Source: Trujillonella endophytica
GTDB lineage: Bacteria > Actinomycetota > Actinomycetes > Mycobacteriales > Geodermatophilaceae
Length of the DNA: 64,000 nt
Direction of reading: 5' to 3'
Assembly: GCF_019799905.1 (NCBI RefSeq)
Contig: NZ_JABGCI010000003.1
Location: 1 to 64,000 of the forward strand
Made by a program: the position numbers and the translations under genes. Positions within the stretch are counted from its first letter, which is position 1. Each line of letters opens with the position of its first letter. The notes beneath the pieces were generated by a model. It saw nothing but the letters and a program-made list of their open reading frames with translations. It was not told the origin of the DNA and did no database searches. Below are positions 1 to 8,883 of this stretch, piece by piece.

Positions 1-153
1 CGACGCCAGGTCCACCTGCCCCGTCACCTGACCGGTCGCCGGGTCGGTCACCGGGGCGGTACGGCCCGAGGTCCCCTCGCAGAGGGCTCCGTCGATCCAG
101 TGCGGGATGGTTCCGGGCATGACGTCCTCGCGGTGCTCGGGAGCGTGGGTCAT
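1..153 (-). CDS. mmsA: methylmalonate-semialdehyde dehydrogenase (CoA-acylating), N-terminal part
   Basis: This is the first 51 codons of a gene that runs off the left edge of the window. The reverse strand from the ATG at 153 reads MTHAPEHREDVMPGTIPHWI, then a segment containing TSGRTAPVTDPATGQVTGQV. That is the characteristic beginning of CoA-acylating methylmalonate-semialdehyde dehydrogenase, an NAD-dependent cytosolic enzyme of valine, thymine and inositol catabolism that makes propionyl-CoA or acetyl-CoA. A second in-frame ATG at 120 is an alternative start. The gene follows the SDR at 189-980 on the same strand with a 35-base gap, so it probably ends the leftward operon 2016-1. The catalytic part lies outside the window, so the call rests on the N-terminus only. 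Confidence 0.8.
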   Translation of the reverse strand, partial: MTHAPEHREDVMPGTIPHWIDGALCEGTSGRTAPVTDPATGQVTGQVDLAS

Positions 154-188
154 CGGCAGGATAGTTGCCCGGCGCCCCGGCTCCCGGA

Positions 189-980
189 TCAAAAGTTCGT
201 TCCGCCGTCGATGTTCACGAGCGCTCCGGTGAGATACCCGGCGCGCGGTGAGAGGAGGAAGGCGATGAGCTCGCCGACCTCCTGCGGCCTGCCCGGGCGC
301 CGCAGCGCGACGTCGAGGTGCCACTCCTCCACCATGACCCGCTCCAGGACGCCTTCCGGGGGGACGCCGCGCTGCTCGGCCAGGAGCCGGCGCATCCGCG
401 CCAGGCCGTCGGTCTCGATGGCCCCGGGCGCGACGCAGTTGGCCCGCACGCCGTCCCTGCCGTAGGCCTTCGCGATGCCCTTGGTGAAGGTGGCGACGCC
501 GGCCTTGAGCGAGGCGTAGGGCAGCCGGGCGAGCTCCGGGGCCCGCATGCTGTAGGCCGCGGTCGTCACCACCGTGCCGCCCTGCCGCCGCAGGTACGGC
601 AGCGCGGCCTGCACGCTGCGCACCGTGCCGAGCAGCACGTCGGCGAAGGACTCGGTCCACCGGGCGTCGTCGACCTCGATGCCCTCGTGCCCGAGCAGCC
701 CCGTCGTCACGGCGATGCCGTCGAGCCGGCCGAGGCGCTCCGCGGCGGCGGTCACGGCCGCCTCGGCCGCGCCCGGCTGGTGCACGTCCGCGGTCAGCGC
801 GAGCGCCTGCGACGCGCCCGCGTCCCGCAGGGCGGCGACGGCGGCGTCCGCCCGCTCCTGCGTCCGGCCCACGACGGCCAGCGCCGCGCCCTCCTCGGCG
901 AGCTGGCGGGCGGCGGCGAGACCCATGCCCGCCGTCCCGCCGACCAGGACGAAGGCCTTGTCCCTGACGAGCAGGTCCAC
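189..980 (-). CDS. SDR family oxidoreductase
   Basis: A 263-residue classical short-chain dehydrogenase/reductase. The nucleotide-binding motif GGTAGMG is at residues 14-20, and the catalytic Tyr155 and Lys159 lie in YASLK. The end, LTGALVNIDGGTNF, is typical of the FabG-like fold. Such enzymes interconvert an alcohol and a ketone with NAD(P)H in the cytosol. Starting 10 bases after the DapA-family gene and followed by mmsA, it probably acts with them in breakdown of a hydroxy or keto acid. The substrate cannot be deduced. The first glycine motif is GGTAGMG rather than TGxxxGIG, a modest deviation. Confidence 0.85.
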   Translation of the reverse strand: MDLLVRDKAFVLVGGTAGMGLAAARQLAEEGAALAVVGRTQERADAAVAALRDAGASQALALTADVHQPGAAEAAVTAAAERLGRLDGIAVTTGLLGHEGIEVDDARWTESFADVLLGTVRSVQAALPYLRRQGGTVVTTAAYSMRAPELARLPYASLKAGVATFTKGIAKAYGRDGVRANCVAPGAIETDGLARMRRLLAEQRGVPPEGVLERVMVEEWHLDVALRRPGRPQEVGELIAFLLSPRAGYLTGALVNIDGGTNF

Positions 981-990
981 GCCGGCCGCC

Positions 991-2016
991 TCAGCCGGCC
1001 GGGGCGAGGTCGCGCGCGTACCCGGCGTTCTCCACGGCCCGCCGGATCTGCGCCCGGGCCTCCTCCGGCAGCACGCCCTGCGGGGGCCGGGACTCCGCGT
1101 AGTCGCCCTGCGGCAGCCCCATCACCGCCGCGTCCTGCCGGAAGGCCGCGCCCCAGTGGGTGAAGTGGTCCGGGCGGCCGGGGTACCTGGTGAACCACGT
1201 GCCCATGTCCTCGGAGAACCGGTCGATCCCCGACTCCCGGGCGTGGGTGATGGCCTGACCGATCTCGCCGGCCTCGATCAGCTCGAAGTACGCGGCGTAG
1301 CGCTTGTCCCCCGGCGTCTCGTACAGGTAGCCGCAGGTGCCCAGCTGCGCGCCGGTGACGATGCCCTCCTGGAGCCAGCCGGCGCGGTAGACGATGAGGT
1401 CGCACTCCCAGATCACCAGGTCCGGGGCCAGGGCGTGCAGCGCCCTGCTCGCGTACGGCCGGAACGCGCCCTCCTTCGTCGCGCAGACCGCCGGGACCTC
1501 CTCGGCGATGCGGGCGACCTCCTGCGGCGTCATCACGTAGTTCGACGACGGGGAGTTGAACAGCCCCAGCGCGATGTCGGTGCGGTCGGCGACGTACCGG
1601 AAGAACCGCAGCACCCCCTCCCCTCCGTGCAGCTCCATCGGCGGGGTCTGGATGTAGGCGATGTCGGCGCCGGCCTCCTGCGCGTGCCGGGTCAGCTCGA
1701 CGGCGTCCTTGGCACTGGTGGCCGCCGTGCACGCCTGCACGACGACGTCCGGGTCGATCGCCCGGGCCTCCTCGATCGCGACCTCGGTGAGCCGCTTGCG
1801 CTCGTCGAGGGTCAGCGACCACCACTCCGCGATGCCGCTGGTCAGCCAGAGCATCGGGTGCCCCAGGTCGCCGACGCAGTACCGGACCAGCGCCCGGTAG
1901 GCGGCGTAGTCGATCCCGTCGCCGTCGCGGCCACCGAAGGGGGTGTAGAGCGAGTCCCCGATCCCGTGCAGCCCGCCGGAGCGGGCCCAGTCGCGTGCGT
2001 CCCGGGCAGATGGCAC
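991..2016 (-). CDS. dihydrodipicolinate synthase / N-acetylneuraminate lyase family protein
   Basis: About 341 residues of a DapA-type TIM barrel: HGIGDSLYTPF near the start, IQTPPME in the middle, LFNSPSSNYVMTP and ATKEGAFRP later. ATKEG holds the lysine that would form the Schiff base. Members are class I aldolases that condense or cleave pyruvate-like keto acids; the precise substrate is unknown. I chose the GTG at 2016 because GGAGGA sits six bases upstream. A longer reading to 2169 would run through the operators and into the divergent TetR gene. It heads the leftward operon with the SDR (10-base gap) and mmsA, and is probably controlled by the adjacent TetR protein. Confidence 0.8.
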   Translation of the reverse strand: MPSARDARDWARSGGLHGIGDSLYTPFGGRDGDGIDYAAYRALVRYCVGDLGHPMLWLTSGIAEWWSLTLDERKRLTEVAIEEARAIDPDVVVQACTAATSAKDAVELTRHAQEAGADIAYIQTPPMELHGGEGVLRFFRYVADRTDIALGLFNSPSSNYVMTPQEVARIAEEVPAVCATKEGAFRPYASRALHALAPDLVIWECDLIVYRAGWLQEGIVTGAQLGTCGYLYETPGDKRYAAYFELIEAGEIGQAITHARESGIDRFSEDMGTWFTRYPGRPDHFTHWGAAFRQDAAVMGLPQGDYAESRPPQGVLPEEARAQIRRAVENAGYARDLAPAG

Positions 2017-2082
2017 GGAGTTCCTCCGGCAGGTGGGTGGATGGCGGGAGTCGGGGCCGTCGGCCGGGACGCTAGCGGCGAT

Positions 2083-2115
2083 GTGAACAACATTCAAGGA
2101 GTGAAGCGCGTTCAC
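2083..2115. promoter_or_regulatory. tandem operator-like inverted repeats between DapA-family gene and TetR gene
   Basis: Two copies of the same inverted repeat lie in the divergent promoter. Site 1 is GTGAA-N5-TTCAA at 2083-2097 and site 2 is a perfect GTGAA-N5-TTCAC at 2101-2115, 18 bases centre to centre. Spacing close to two helical turns suits two dimers binding the same face. The obvious candidate binder is the TetR protein encoded at 2147. Confidence 0.6.
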
Positions 2116-2146
2116 GCGGCAACGGAGCGGATGCCACACTCGGGGG

Positions 2147-2797
2147 GTGACGGCCGCTCCCCTGCACACCGGGCCCGGCCCGGACGGATCCTCCGCCGCG
2201 TCGTCCCCGCGCGAGCTGCGGCGGGCTCGGCAGCTGGAGACGCGGCGCCGGGAGGTGCTCGACGCCGCGGAGGCCCTCTTCGCCGAGCACGGGTACGAGG
2301 GGACCGGGCTCGATCGGATCGCCGCGGACAGCGGCCACTCGGTCGGTTCGATCTACAACCTCTTCCCGAGCAAGGACGCCGTCTACGCTGCCGTGCTCGA
2401 GCGGCCGGCCCGCCTGCTGGTCGAGCACCTCGCCGGGTGCGCCGCCGCCGAGGGCACCGGCATGTCGCGCCTGCTGACGATGGCCGCCACCGCCGTCACC
2501 GACATGCGTGCGTTCCCCCCGCACGCCCGGGCGTCGCTCGCCTCGCCCGCGCCGCACCGCTCCGCCTCGCACCAGCGCGAGATCACCGGGGCGATGCTGC
2601 GGCTGTACGCCGAGGCGATCGGCTCGGGGCAGGCCGACGGCAGCGTCCGGGCCGGCGAGCCGGCGGACCTGGCCCGCTACGTGGGGGGCCTCATCTCGGC
2701 GCACATCCACGTCGACCCCGAGATCGCCGGGCGGTCGGCCGGGACGTCGCTGGAGCAGTTCCTCGACGTCGTCCGCGGAGCGTTCTCGCCCGGCTGA
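2147..2797 (+). CDS. TetR/AcrR family transcriptional regulator
   Basis: A 216-residue one-component regulator. The N-terminal helix-turn-helix is seen in LDRIAADSGHSVGSIYNLF followed by PSKDAVYAAVL, at roughly residues 50-80. The C-terminal ligand-binding domain is not recognisable to a subfamily. The start is a GTG at 2147 with only a weak G-rich ribosome site; the first 20 residues are low in structure and an internal start is possible. It is transcribed away from the DapA-family/SDR/mmsA operon across two GTGAA-N5-TTCAC repeats, so it most likely represses that operon and itself, with release by a pathway metabolite. Confidence 0.85.
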   Translation: MTAAPLHTGPGPDGSSAASSPRELRRARQLETRRREVLDAAEALFAEHGYEGTGLDRIAADSGHSVGSIYNLFPSKDAVYAAVLERPARLLVEHLAGCAAAEGTGMSRLLTMAATAVTDMRAFPPHARASLASPAPHRSASHQREITGAMLRLYAEAIGSGQADGSVRAGEPADLARYVGGLISAHIHVDPEIAGRSAGTSLEQFLDVVRGAFSPG

Positions 2798-2812
2798 ACG
2801 CCGCCGGCCCGA

Positions 2813-3286
2813 TCAGCCCCCGGGCTGGTACGGCGGCGCGACGCCCCATCCCCAGCGCGGCACCGGGGCGTGCTCGACGACGTCCGGGCCGTCGCCGGAG
2901 TTCTGCACGGCCAGCCGCGTGCCCCACTCGGCGTAGCCCATGAGCGCGGCGCGCAGCTCGGGGTCGGCGGGCAGCCCGGCGTCGTCCGCGGCCCGGGAGA
3001 GCAGGGTGACGAAGCGCAGCCGCTGCTCCGCGCTGATCTCCAGGCCGCGGTGGTGGCCGAGCATGTTCTCGTAGCCGCCGAGGGAGGCGGTGTACTCCGC
3101 CGGACCGCCCATCACCTCGCACCACCAGGTGACCACGTCGCGCCGGTGCTGGTGCGACACCCGCCCCCCGAACACCGGGGAGAGCAGGTCGTCGTCCTCC
3201 ACCAGGTCGTAGAAGCGGCCGAGCCAGCGCTCGAACGCCGGGCGCCCGCCCGCCCAGTCGTGGATGGTCGGTGGCTCTGCGCTCAT
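2813..3286 (-). CDS. group II truncated haemoglobin
   Basis: A 157-residue haem protein of the truncated globin family. The helix-B segment WLGRFYDLVEDD supplies the conserved distal tyrosine, and MLGHHRGLEISAEQRLRF carries the proximal histidine before helix G. Group II members in actinobacteria bind oxygen tightly and are linked to NO or peroxide handling. The start at 3286 follows GGAGGGGAGCACCGC. The C-terminus extends about 30 residues past the usual globin end, rich in Pro and Gly. It stands alone between the convergent TetR gene and a thiolase gene 68 bases upstream on the same strand. Confidence 0.85.
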   Translation of the reverse strand: MSAEPPTIHDWAGGRPAFERWLGRFYDLVEDDDLLSPVFGGRVSHQHRRDVVTWWCEVMGGPAEYTASLGGYENMLGHHRGLEISAEQRLRFVTLLSRAADDAGLPADPELRAALMGYAEWGTRLAVQNSGDGPDVVEHAPVPRWGWGVAPPYQPGG

Positions 3287-3354
3287 GCGGTGCTCCCCTC
3301 CGGTGTGCCGGGTCCCCGGTCCCTTGTAGACCCCGGCGGCAGCGGAGGACAGGG

Positions 3355-4554
3355 CTAGGCGGCCGCCTTCTCCAGGACGTGCACGCCGCAGGCGGAGCCG
3401 AGGCCGATGACGTGCGCCAGCCCGACCCGGGCGCCGGCGATCTGCCGGTCGCCGGCCTCGCCGCGCAGGTGGGTGGCGACCTCCCAGACGTTGGCGATCC
3501 CGGTGGCCGACACCGGGTGCCCCTTGGACTGCAGGCCGCCGGAGACGTTCACCGGTGTGCTGCCGTCGCGCCACGTGGCCCCGGAGCGGAAGAAGTCGGC
3601 GGCACCGCCGGGCTCGCACAGGCCGAGGTTGTCGTAGTGGACCAGCTCGGCGGTGGCGAAGCAGTCGTGCAGCTCGACGAGATCGAGGTCGGCGGGGCCG
3701 ACGCCGGCCTGCTCGTACGCGGTGACGGCGGCCTGCCGGGTGAGCGTGTTGATGTCCGGGAGGACCTGGCAGGCCTCCTGGTACGGGTCGCTGGTCAGCA
3801 CCGAGGCGCTGATCTTCACCGCGCGCCGCTGCTGCTCCAGGGACAGGGTGCGCAGCTTCGTCTCGCTCACGAGCACCGCGGCGGCCGCGCCGTCGCAGTT
3901 GGCCGAGCACATCGGCCGCGTGTTCGGGTAGGCGATCATGACGTCGTTCATGATCTCGTCGAGGCTGAGCCGCTTCTGGTAGGCGGCCTTGGGGTTGAGC
4001 GTCGAGTGCGCGTGGTTCTTCTCGGAGATCCGGGCGAACAGCTCGAAGTCCACTCCCCCGTGCTCGTAGCCGTACTGCATGCCGATCTGCGCGAAGACGC
4101 CCGGCATGGTCTCGGTGCCGATCCGGCCGTCGAGCGGCGCGACCGCGCCGTAACGGCCGTCCCGGACCCAGTGACCGCCCTCGGCCCTGCGCGCGTTGCC
4201 GGTCAGCAGGCCGGCGCCGGAGAGCTTCTCGACGCCGACGGCCATCCCCATGTCGACCTCGCCGGACTTGATCGCCATGACGACGACCCGCAGCGCCGTC
4301 GCCCCGGTCGCGCACGCGTTGGCGACGTTGTAGACGGGGATGCCGGTCTGCCCGATCTGCTTCTGGAGCAGCTGGCCGAAGCCGTTGCCGCCGATGAGGT
4401 TGCCGGCGGCCAGGACGCCGATGTCGCCGATCCCCACGCCCGCGTCGCGCAGGGCGCCGATCGCCGCCTCGGACCCCAGGTCGAGCGAGTCCTTGTCCCG
4501 GTGCTTGCCGAACCTCGTCATGTCGATGCCGAGGATCCACACGTTCTCCGCCAT
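3355..4554 (-). CDS. thiolase family protein (acetyl-CoA acetyltransferase type)
   Basis: A 399-residue thiolase-fold enzyme. The nucleophile Cys81 is in VANACATG, His346 is in SKGHPVSATG, and the second catalytic cysteine Cys389 is in GLGSACG. All three catalytic residues expected of a working thiolase are therefore present. Such enzymes cleave or form 3-ketoacyl-CoA using CoA. It starts nine bases after the stop of the DUF35 gene (4564-5034), the usual partner of SCP-x-like thiolases. Together they probably act on a branched or cyclic acyl-CoA. Contrast the thiolase-like protein at 10033-11211, which lacks the nucleophilic cysteine. Confidence 0.85.
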   Translation of the reverse strand: MAENVWILGIDMTRFGKHRDKDSLDLGSEAAIGALRDAGVGIGDIGVLAAGNLIGGNGFGQLLQKQIGQTGIPVYNVANACATGATALRVVVMAIKSGEVDMGMAVGVEKLSGAGLLTGNARRAEGGHWVRDGRYGAVAPLDGRIGTETMPGVFAQIGMQYGYEHGGVDFELFARISEKNHAHSTLNPKAAYQKRLSLDEIMNDVMIAYPNTRPMCSANCDGAAAAVLVSETKLRTLSLEQQRRAVKISASVLTSDPYQEACQVLPDINTLTRQAAVTAYEQAGVGPADLDLVELHDCFATAELVHYDNLGLCEPGGAADFFRSGATWRDGSTPVNVSGGLQSKGHPVSATGIANVWEVATHLRGEAGDRQIAGARVGLAHVIGLGSACGVHVLEKAAA

Positions 4555-4563
4555 GACGCTCTC

Positions 4564-5034
4564 CTAGCTGTCGCGGTCGTCGTCCGGGCGGCCCTCTCGC
4601 AGGGGCCCGCCGCGAGCGTGCGAGTGGTGGGGGGCGAGGGGGTCGTCCACCGGCTCGAAGCCGTAGCCGACGGCCTCGACGCCGTCCGCGTCCGTGCCCA
4701 CCGGCACCGTGGTCAGCCGCACCCGCATGCCGAGGGTGACGTGCTCGGGGTCCGGCGGGGTGTGGACGACGTTGCCCCGCACGCTGGTGCCGCCGCAGTC
4801 GACGACGCCCGCGACGAACGGCACCTCGACCCCCTCGGCGGCGAACGAGACGATGGTGAACGTCGTCAGCACGCCCTCGGTCGGCACGTCGACCGGACGG
4901 AACTCCAGCGCGCCGCAGCCCGCGCACGCGCTGCGGCGGTCGAAGAACCGGGCCCCGCAGCTCGTGCACTCGGCGGCGACGAGGTGCGGCTCGTCGCCCA
5001 GCACCAGGTAGTCGACCAGCGGCACGCGCTGCAT
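4564..5034 (-). CDS. Zn-ribbon/OB-fold protein (DUF35 family), thiolase partner
   Basis: A 156-residue two-domain protein. The N-terminal rubredoxin-like zinc ribbon has two CxxC knuckles (CTSCG and CAGCG, about residues 24-42) and the rest is an OB-fold ([15 protein letters not shown]). DUF35 proteins associate with thiolase-like enzymes, where the OB-fold is thought to bind the CoA moiety. The start at 5034 is preceded by GGAGGAGCCCC. The tail ([17 protein letters not shown]) is charged and probably disordered. It is first in a two-gene leftward operon with the thiolase and lies divergent from furA. Confidence 0.85.
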   Translation of the reverse strand: MQRVPLVDYLVLGDEPHLVAAECTSCGARFFDRRSACAGCGALEFRPVDVPTEGVLTTFTIVSFAAEGVEVPFVAGVVDCGGTSVRGNVVHTPPDPEHVTLGMRVRLTTVPVGTDADGVEAVGYGFEPVDDPLAPHHSHARGGPLREGRPDDDRDS

Positions 5035-5118
5035 GGGGCTCCTCCGGGCTCGCGGACGTGGCGCGGACCATACCCAGGTGGACACCCGGACGGCGCCGGG
5101 ATGTCTCGCCAGATTTGA

Positions 5119-5155
5119 TTGACTCCAGACTGAGATCCGGGCAGACTCCGGGACG
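5119..5155 (+). promoter_or_regulatory. candidate furA promoter (leaderless transcript)
   Basis: TTGACT at 5119-5124 is followed after 17 bases by CAGACT at 5142-5147, which would place transcription initiation at or within a base or two of the furA GTG at 5155. No ribosome site precedes the GTG. As I recall, mycobacterial furA is also transcribed from a TTGACT promoter as a leaderless message, so the arrangement appears conserved. Confidence 0.5.
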
Positions 5156-5631
5156 TGCCACCGACGACATCGGACCTGGAGCACATGCTCCGCGGTGCCG
5201 GACTCCGGGTGACCCGCCCCCGGATGGCAGTGCTCTCCGCGGTGTTCGAGCACCCGCACGCCGACACCGACTCGATCCTCGGGGCGACCCGCGCGCGGCT
5301 GGACTCCGTCTCGCACCAGGCCGTCTACGACGTCCTGCACGCCCTGTCCACCGCCGGCCTCCTGCGTCGCCTCCAGCCCCCGGGCTCGGTCGCGCGGTAC
5401 GAGGCCCGCGTCGGCGACAACCACCACCACGTCGTCTGCCGGTCGTGCGGGGTGATCGTCGACGTCGACTGCGCCGTCGGCTACGCCCCCTGCCTGACCG
5501 CCGCCGACGGCGCCGGCTTCGAGATCGACGAGGCCGAGGTCATCTACTGGGGACGCTGCCCGGCCTGCGCGGCCGGTCAGTCTCCCGCCGCCTCACCCCA
5601 CCGCACCACACCAGAGGAAGGGACGTCGTGA
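5155..5631 (+). CDS. furA: Fur family transcriptional regulator FurA
   Basis: A 158-residue Fur-type regulator. The winged helix covers roughly residues 1-85 ([31 protein letters not shown]). The dimerisation domain carries the metal motif [10 protein letters not shown] and a second CPAC pair near the C-terminus. It is immediately upstream of katG and overlaps it by four bases (GTGA), the classic actinobacterial furA-katG operon in which FurA represses its own promoter and responds to peroxide. The last ~14 residues ([16 protein letters not shown]) are translated over the katG ribosome site. Confidence 0.9.
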   Translation: MPPTTSDLEHMLRGAGLRVTRPRMAVLSAVFEHPHADTDSILGATRARLDSVSHQAVYDVLHALSTAGLLRRLQPPGSVARYEARVGDNHHHVVCRSCGVIVDVDCAVGYAPCLTAADGAGFEIDEAEVIYWGRCPACAAGQSPAASPHRTTPEEGTS

Positions 5632-7850
5632 GCAAGGAAGCCGACAAGCTCGAGACCGAGAGCACCAGCGAGAGCGAGAACCCGGCGATCTCCTCGCCGG
5701 AGCAGGTCACCAACCGTCGGCCCCAGAGCAACCGGGACTGGTGGCCCAACCAGGTCGACCTCGGGGTGCTGAACAAGCCGTCGCGGGACTCCGACCCGCT
5801 GGGCGCGGACTTCGACTACAAGGCCGCGGTCGCGACGCTCGACGTCGAGGCGGTCAAGCGCGACATCGTCCAGGTGATGCGCACCTCCCAGGACTGGTGG
5901 CCGGCGGACTGGGGCCACTACGGCCCCCTGTTCATCCGCATGTCGTGGCACGCGGCCGGCACCTACCGCATCGCCGACGGCCGGGGCGGCGGCGGCCAGG
6001 GCGCGCAGCGCTTCGCGCCGCTGAACAGCTGGCCGGACAACGCCAACCTCGACAAGGCCCGCCGCCTGCTGCTGCCGGTCAAGCAGAAGTACGGCCGCAA
6101 GCTCTCCTGGGCCGACCTGCTGGTGCTCGCCGGCAACGTCGCCCACGACGACATGGGCCTGAAGACCTTCGGGTTCGCGTTCGGCCGCGAGGACACCTGG
6201 CAGCCCGAGGAGGTCTTCTGGGGCCCCGAGGACACCTGGCTCGGTGACGAGCGCTACGCCGACAAGGAGGCGCTCGACCTCGACGAGGGCCACCTCGCCG
6301 CGGTCACCATGGGCCTGATCTACGTCAACCCCGAGGGCCCCAAGGGCAGCGGGGACCCGGTCGCCTCCGCCCACGACATCCGGGTGACCTTCAGCCGCAT
6401 GGGCATGACCGACGAGGAGACCGTCGCCCTCATCGCCGGCGGCCACACCTTCGGCAAGACCCACGGCGCCGGCAACCCCGAGCTGATCGGTCCCGAGCCG
6501 GAGGGCTGCCCGGTCCACGGCAACGGCCTGGGCTGGATCAGCCAGCACGGCACCGGCAAGGGCGCCGACACCATCACCAGCGGCCTCGAGGGCGCCTGGA
6601 CGCCGACGCCCACCACCTGGGACAACTCCTACTTCGACACCCTGCTCAAGTTCGAGTGGGAGCTCGTCCAGAGCCCCGCCGGTGCCAAGCAGTGGCAGCC
6701 GAAGAACCCCGAGGCCCAGGAGCTCGTGCCCGACGCGCACATCGAGGGCAAGAAGAACCCGCCGATGATGTCGACCGCCGACATGGCGCTCGCCGTCGAC
6801 CCCGGGTTCCGCGAGATCTCGGAGCGCTTCCACAACGACCCCGAGTACTTCGCCGACCAGTACGCGCGGGCGTGGTTCAAGCTGCTGCACCGCGACATGG
6901 GCCCGAAGACCCGCTACGTCGGCCCCGACGTGCCGGCCGAGGACCTCGTCTGGCAGGACCCGCTGCCCGCCGTCGACCACGAGCTCGTGGGCGAGGCGGA
7001 GATCGCCGACCTCAAGCAGCGGCTGCTGGGGGCCGGCCTGACCGTGTCGCAGCTGGTGCACACGGCGTGGTCCGCCGCCGCGTCCTACCGCGGCACGGAC
7101 AAGCGCGGCGGCGCCAACGGCGCCCGGATCCGCCTCGAGCCGCAGATCAACTGGGCGGCCAACGAGGGCGTCCGGGACGTGCTGCCGGTGCTCGAGCGGG
7201 TCAAGGGCGAGTTCGAGCAGCAGACCGGCAAGAAGGTCTCGCTGGCCGACCTCATCGTGCTCGGCGGCACCGCGGCGGTCGAGAAGGCCGCGGCGGACGC
7301 CGGCGTGACGGTGACCGTGCCGTTCCACCCGGGCCGGACCGACGCCTCGCAGGAGCAGACGGACGTCGACAACTTCCGCTGGCTGGAGACGCGGGCCGAC
7401 GGCTTCCGCAACTGGATCGCCCCGGGCAGCAAGCTCGAGCCGGAGACGCTCCTGGTCGACAAGGCCTACATGCTGGAGCTGACCCCCAAGGAGATGACCC
7501 TGCTCGTCGGTGGCCTGCGCGTCCTTGGCGCCAACACCGGCGGCGTGCAGCACGGCGTCTTCACCGACCGCCCCGGCGTGCTGTCGCAGGACTTCTTCCG
7601 CAACCTGCTCGACCTGGGCATCCAGTGGCGCACCGCGGTCGACGCCGAGGACGTCTACGAGGGGCTGGACGCCGACGGCAACGTCGTCCGCACGGCCACC
7701 GCGTGCGACCTCGTGTTCAACTCGAACTCCATCCTCCGCGGGATCGTCGAGGTCTACTCGGCCGACGACGCGAAGGAGAAGTTCGTGCAGGACTTCGCCG
7801 CGGCGTGGGTCAAGGTCATGGAGCTGGACCGCTTCGACCTGCACAACTGA
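5628..7850 (+). CDS. katG: catalase-peroxidase KatG
   Basis: A 740-residue bifunctional haem enzyme removing hydrogen peroxide by catalase and peroxidase activity. The distal triad Arg104-Trp107-His108 is in [10 protein letters not shown]. The Trp-Tyr-Met crosslink partners are Trp107, Tyr232 (LIYVNPEG) and Met258 (FSRMGM). The proximal histidine His273 is in [10 protein letters not shown]. Length and both halves of the duplicated fold are complete. The start GTG at 5628 overlaps the furA stop and follows GAGGAAGG. Transcription ends in two strong hairpins. Confidence 0.95.
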   Translation: MSKEADKLETESTSESENPAISSPEQVTNRRPQSNRDWWPNQVDLGVLNKPSRDSDPLGADFDYKAAVATLDVEAVKRDIVQVMRTSQDWWPADWGHYGPLFIRMSWHAAGTYRIADGRGGGGQGAQRFAPLNSWPDNANLDKARRLLLPVKQKYGRKLSWADLLVLAGNVAHDDMGLKTFGFAFGREDTWQPEEVFWGPEDTWLGDERYADKEALDLDEGHLAAVTMGLIYVNPEGPKGSGDPVASAHDIRVTFSRMGMTDEETVALIAGGHTFGKTHGAGNPELIGPEPEGCPVHGNGLGWISQHGTGKGADTITSGLEGAWTPTPTTWDNSYFDTLLKFEWELVQSPAGAKQWQPKNPEAQELVPDAHIEGKKNPPMMSTADMALAVDPGFREISERFHNDPEYFADQYARAWFKLLHRDMGPKTRYVGPDVPAEDLVWQDPLPAVDHELVGEAEIADLKQRLLGAGLTVSQLVHTAWSAAASYRGTDKRGGANGARIRLEPQINWAANEGVRDVLPVLERVKGEFEQQTGKKVSLADLIVLGGTAAVEKAAADAGVTVTVPFHPGRTDASQEQTDVDNFRWLETRADGFRNWIAPGSKLEPETLLVDKAYMLELTPKEMTLLVGGLRVLGANTGGVQHGVFTDRPGVLSQDFFRNLLDLGIQWRTAVDAEDVYEGLDADGNVVRTATACDLVFNSNSILRGIVEVYSADDAKEKFVQDFAAAWVKVMELDRFDLHN

Positions 7851-7856
7851 TCGGCA

Positions 7857-7889
7857 CCGGGGCCGGCCGCGCACCGCGGCCGGCCCCGG
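7857..7889. terminator. perfect 15-bp hairpin directly after katG
   Basis: Bases 7857-7871 pair perfectly with 7875-7889 around a three-base loop (CAC). It begins six bases after the katG stop codon and consists only of G and C. No U-run follows, as is usual in GC-rich actinobacteria. Confidence 0.7.
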
Positions 7890-7906
7890 CACCACCAGGA
7901 GCACGA

Positions 7907-7936
7907 CACGAGGGGCGCCGGGAGGCGCCCCTCGTG
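7907..7936. terminator. second perfect 13-bp hairpin between convergent katG and LLM genes
   Basis: CACGAGGGGCGCC (7907-7919) pairs perfectly with 7924-7936 around the loop GGGA. It lies between the convergent katG and LLM oxidoreductase genes and could stop transcription from either side. Confidence 0.75.
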
Positions 7937-7956
7937 CGCGTCCGGGGGGCGGTCGC

Positions 7957-8883
7957 TCAGGCGGCCGGAGCCCCGCCGGCCCGGACCCGCGGCGCCACGT
8001 CCGCGAACAGTGCCCGGAGCTGGTCGGCGTCCCGCCGGCACGGCAGCAGCACCAGGTGCTCGGCGCCGGCGTCGACGTACTCCCGCAGCCGGCCCGCCAC
8101 CCGCGCCGCCGTCCCGACCGCGGCGACGTGGTCGAGCAGCGGGTCGAAGTCCTGCCGGTAGGTGCCGCCGAGGAAGGCCGCCGCGTCCGCCCGTGCCCGC
8201 GAGGCGTCCGCGTCCACGCAGACCGGCACGTAGGCCATCCACCGGAAGCCGTCCAGCTCGCGGCCCGCCGTCGTCGCCACCCGGCGGATCTCGGCGACCG
8301 ACTCCGCGTACCGGCGCGGGGAGTACATGTAGGGCAGCCAGCCGTCGCCCAGCAGCGCTGCCCGGCGCATGGCCGGGGCCTGGCGGCCACCGACGACGAC
8401 CGGCGGCCCGCCGGGCTGCACCGGCGGCGGGGTGAGGCGCACGTCCGTCATCGGGTAGGCCGGCCCGTCGGCGGTCACCGGCTCGCCGGACCACAGCCGC
8501 CGCAGGAGCGGGATGGCCTCGTCGGTGCGCCGCCCGCGCTCGCCGAGCGGCACCTGGACGGCCGAGAACTCCTGCGGGTACTCACCCCCTACTCCGACGC
8601 CGAGCACCACGCGCCCGCCGGCGACCCGGTCCAGGTCGGCGACCTGCTTGGCCACCAGCGCCGGCGGGTAGAGCGGCAGCAGCAGGACGGCGGACCCGAT
8701 GGTCACCCGCTCGGTCTGCTCCGCCAGTCGGTGCAGCCAGGCCAGCGGCTCCCAGCCCGGGTTCCGCGAGGCGATGTGCCCGCCCACCCACAGGGAGTCC
8801 ACGCCCAGCCGCTCGGTCAGCGCCACGAGCGCCGGGTCCTGTGCCGCGACCACGCCGACGAGCGGTCCGGACCCGCCGGTCAC
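7957..8883 (-). CDS. LLM class (F420-dependent type) oxidoreductase
   Basis: A 308-residue bacterial-luciferase-like TIM barrel: LGVDSLWVGGH near the start, TERVTIGSAVLLLPLYPP, then LGVGVGGEYPQEFSA and PPVVVGGRQAPAMRRAA. The GVG(V)GGEYP segment resembles TIGR03619-like F420-dependent enzymes, but FMN use cannot be excluded. It would transfer hydride to or from an unsaturated or alcohol substrate. The ATG at 8883 overlaps the GntR stop by four bases, making it the last gene of the leftward operon 12439-7957 with CoA-transferase, thiolase-like protein and DUF35. Confidence 0.8.
   Translation of the reverse strand: MTGGSGPLVGVVAAQDPALVALTERLGVDSLWVGGHIASRNPGWEPLAWLHRLAEQTERVTIGSAVLLLPLYPPALVAKQVADLDRVAGGRVVLGVGVGGEYPQEFSAVQVPLGERGRRTDEAIPLLRRLWSGEPVTADGPAYPMTDVRLTPPPVQPGGPPVVVGGRQAPAMRRAALLGDGWLPYMYSPRRYAESVAEIRRVATTAGRELDGFRWMAYVPVCVDADASRARADAAAFLGGTYRQDFDPLLDHVAAVGTAARVAGRLREYVDAGAEHLVLLPCRRDADQLRALFADVAPRVRAGGAPAA

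Noticed and set aside
2813-5170. A 785-codon open frame on the reverse strand spanning the globin, thiolase and DUF35 genes
   Set aside because: Only its last 157 codons are the globin; the rest is the wrong frame of the thiolase and DUF35 genes, both of which have complete motifs in their own frames.
5577-8390. A 937-codon open frame antisense to katG
   Set aside because: Composition (Arg/Gly/Ala/Leu repeats) is typical of the antisense of GC-rich genes; katG on the other strand is unmistakable.
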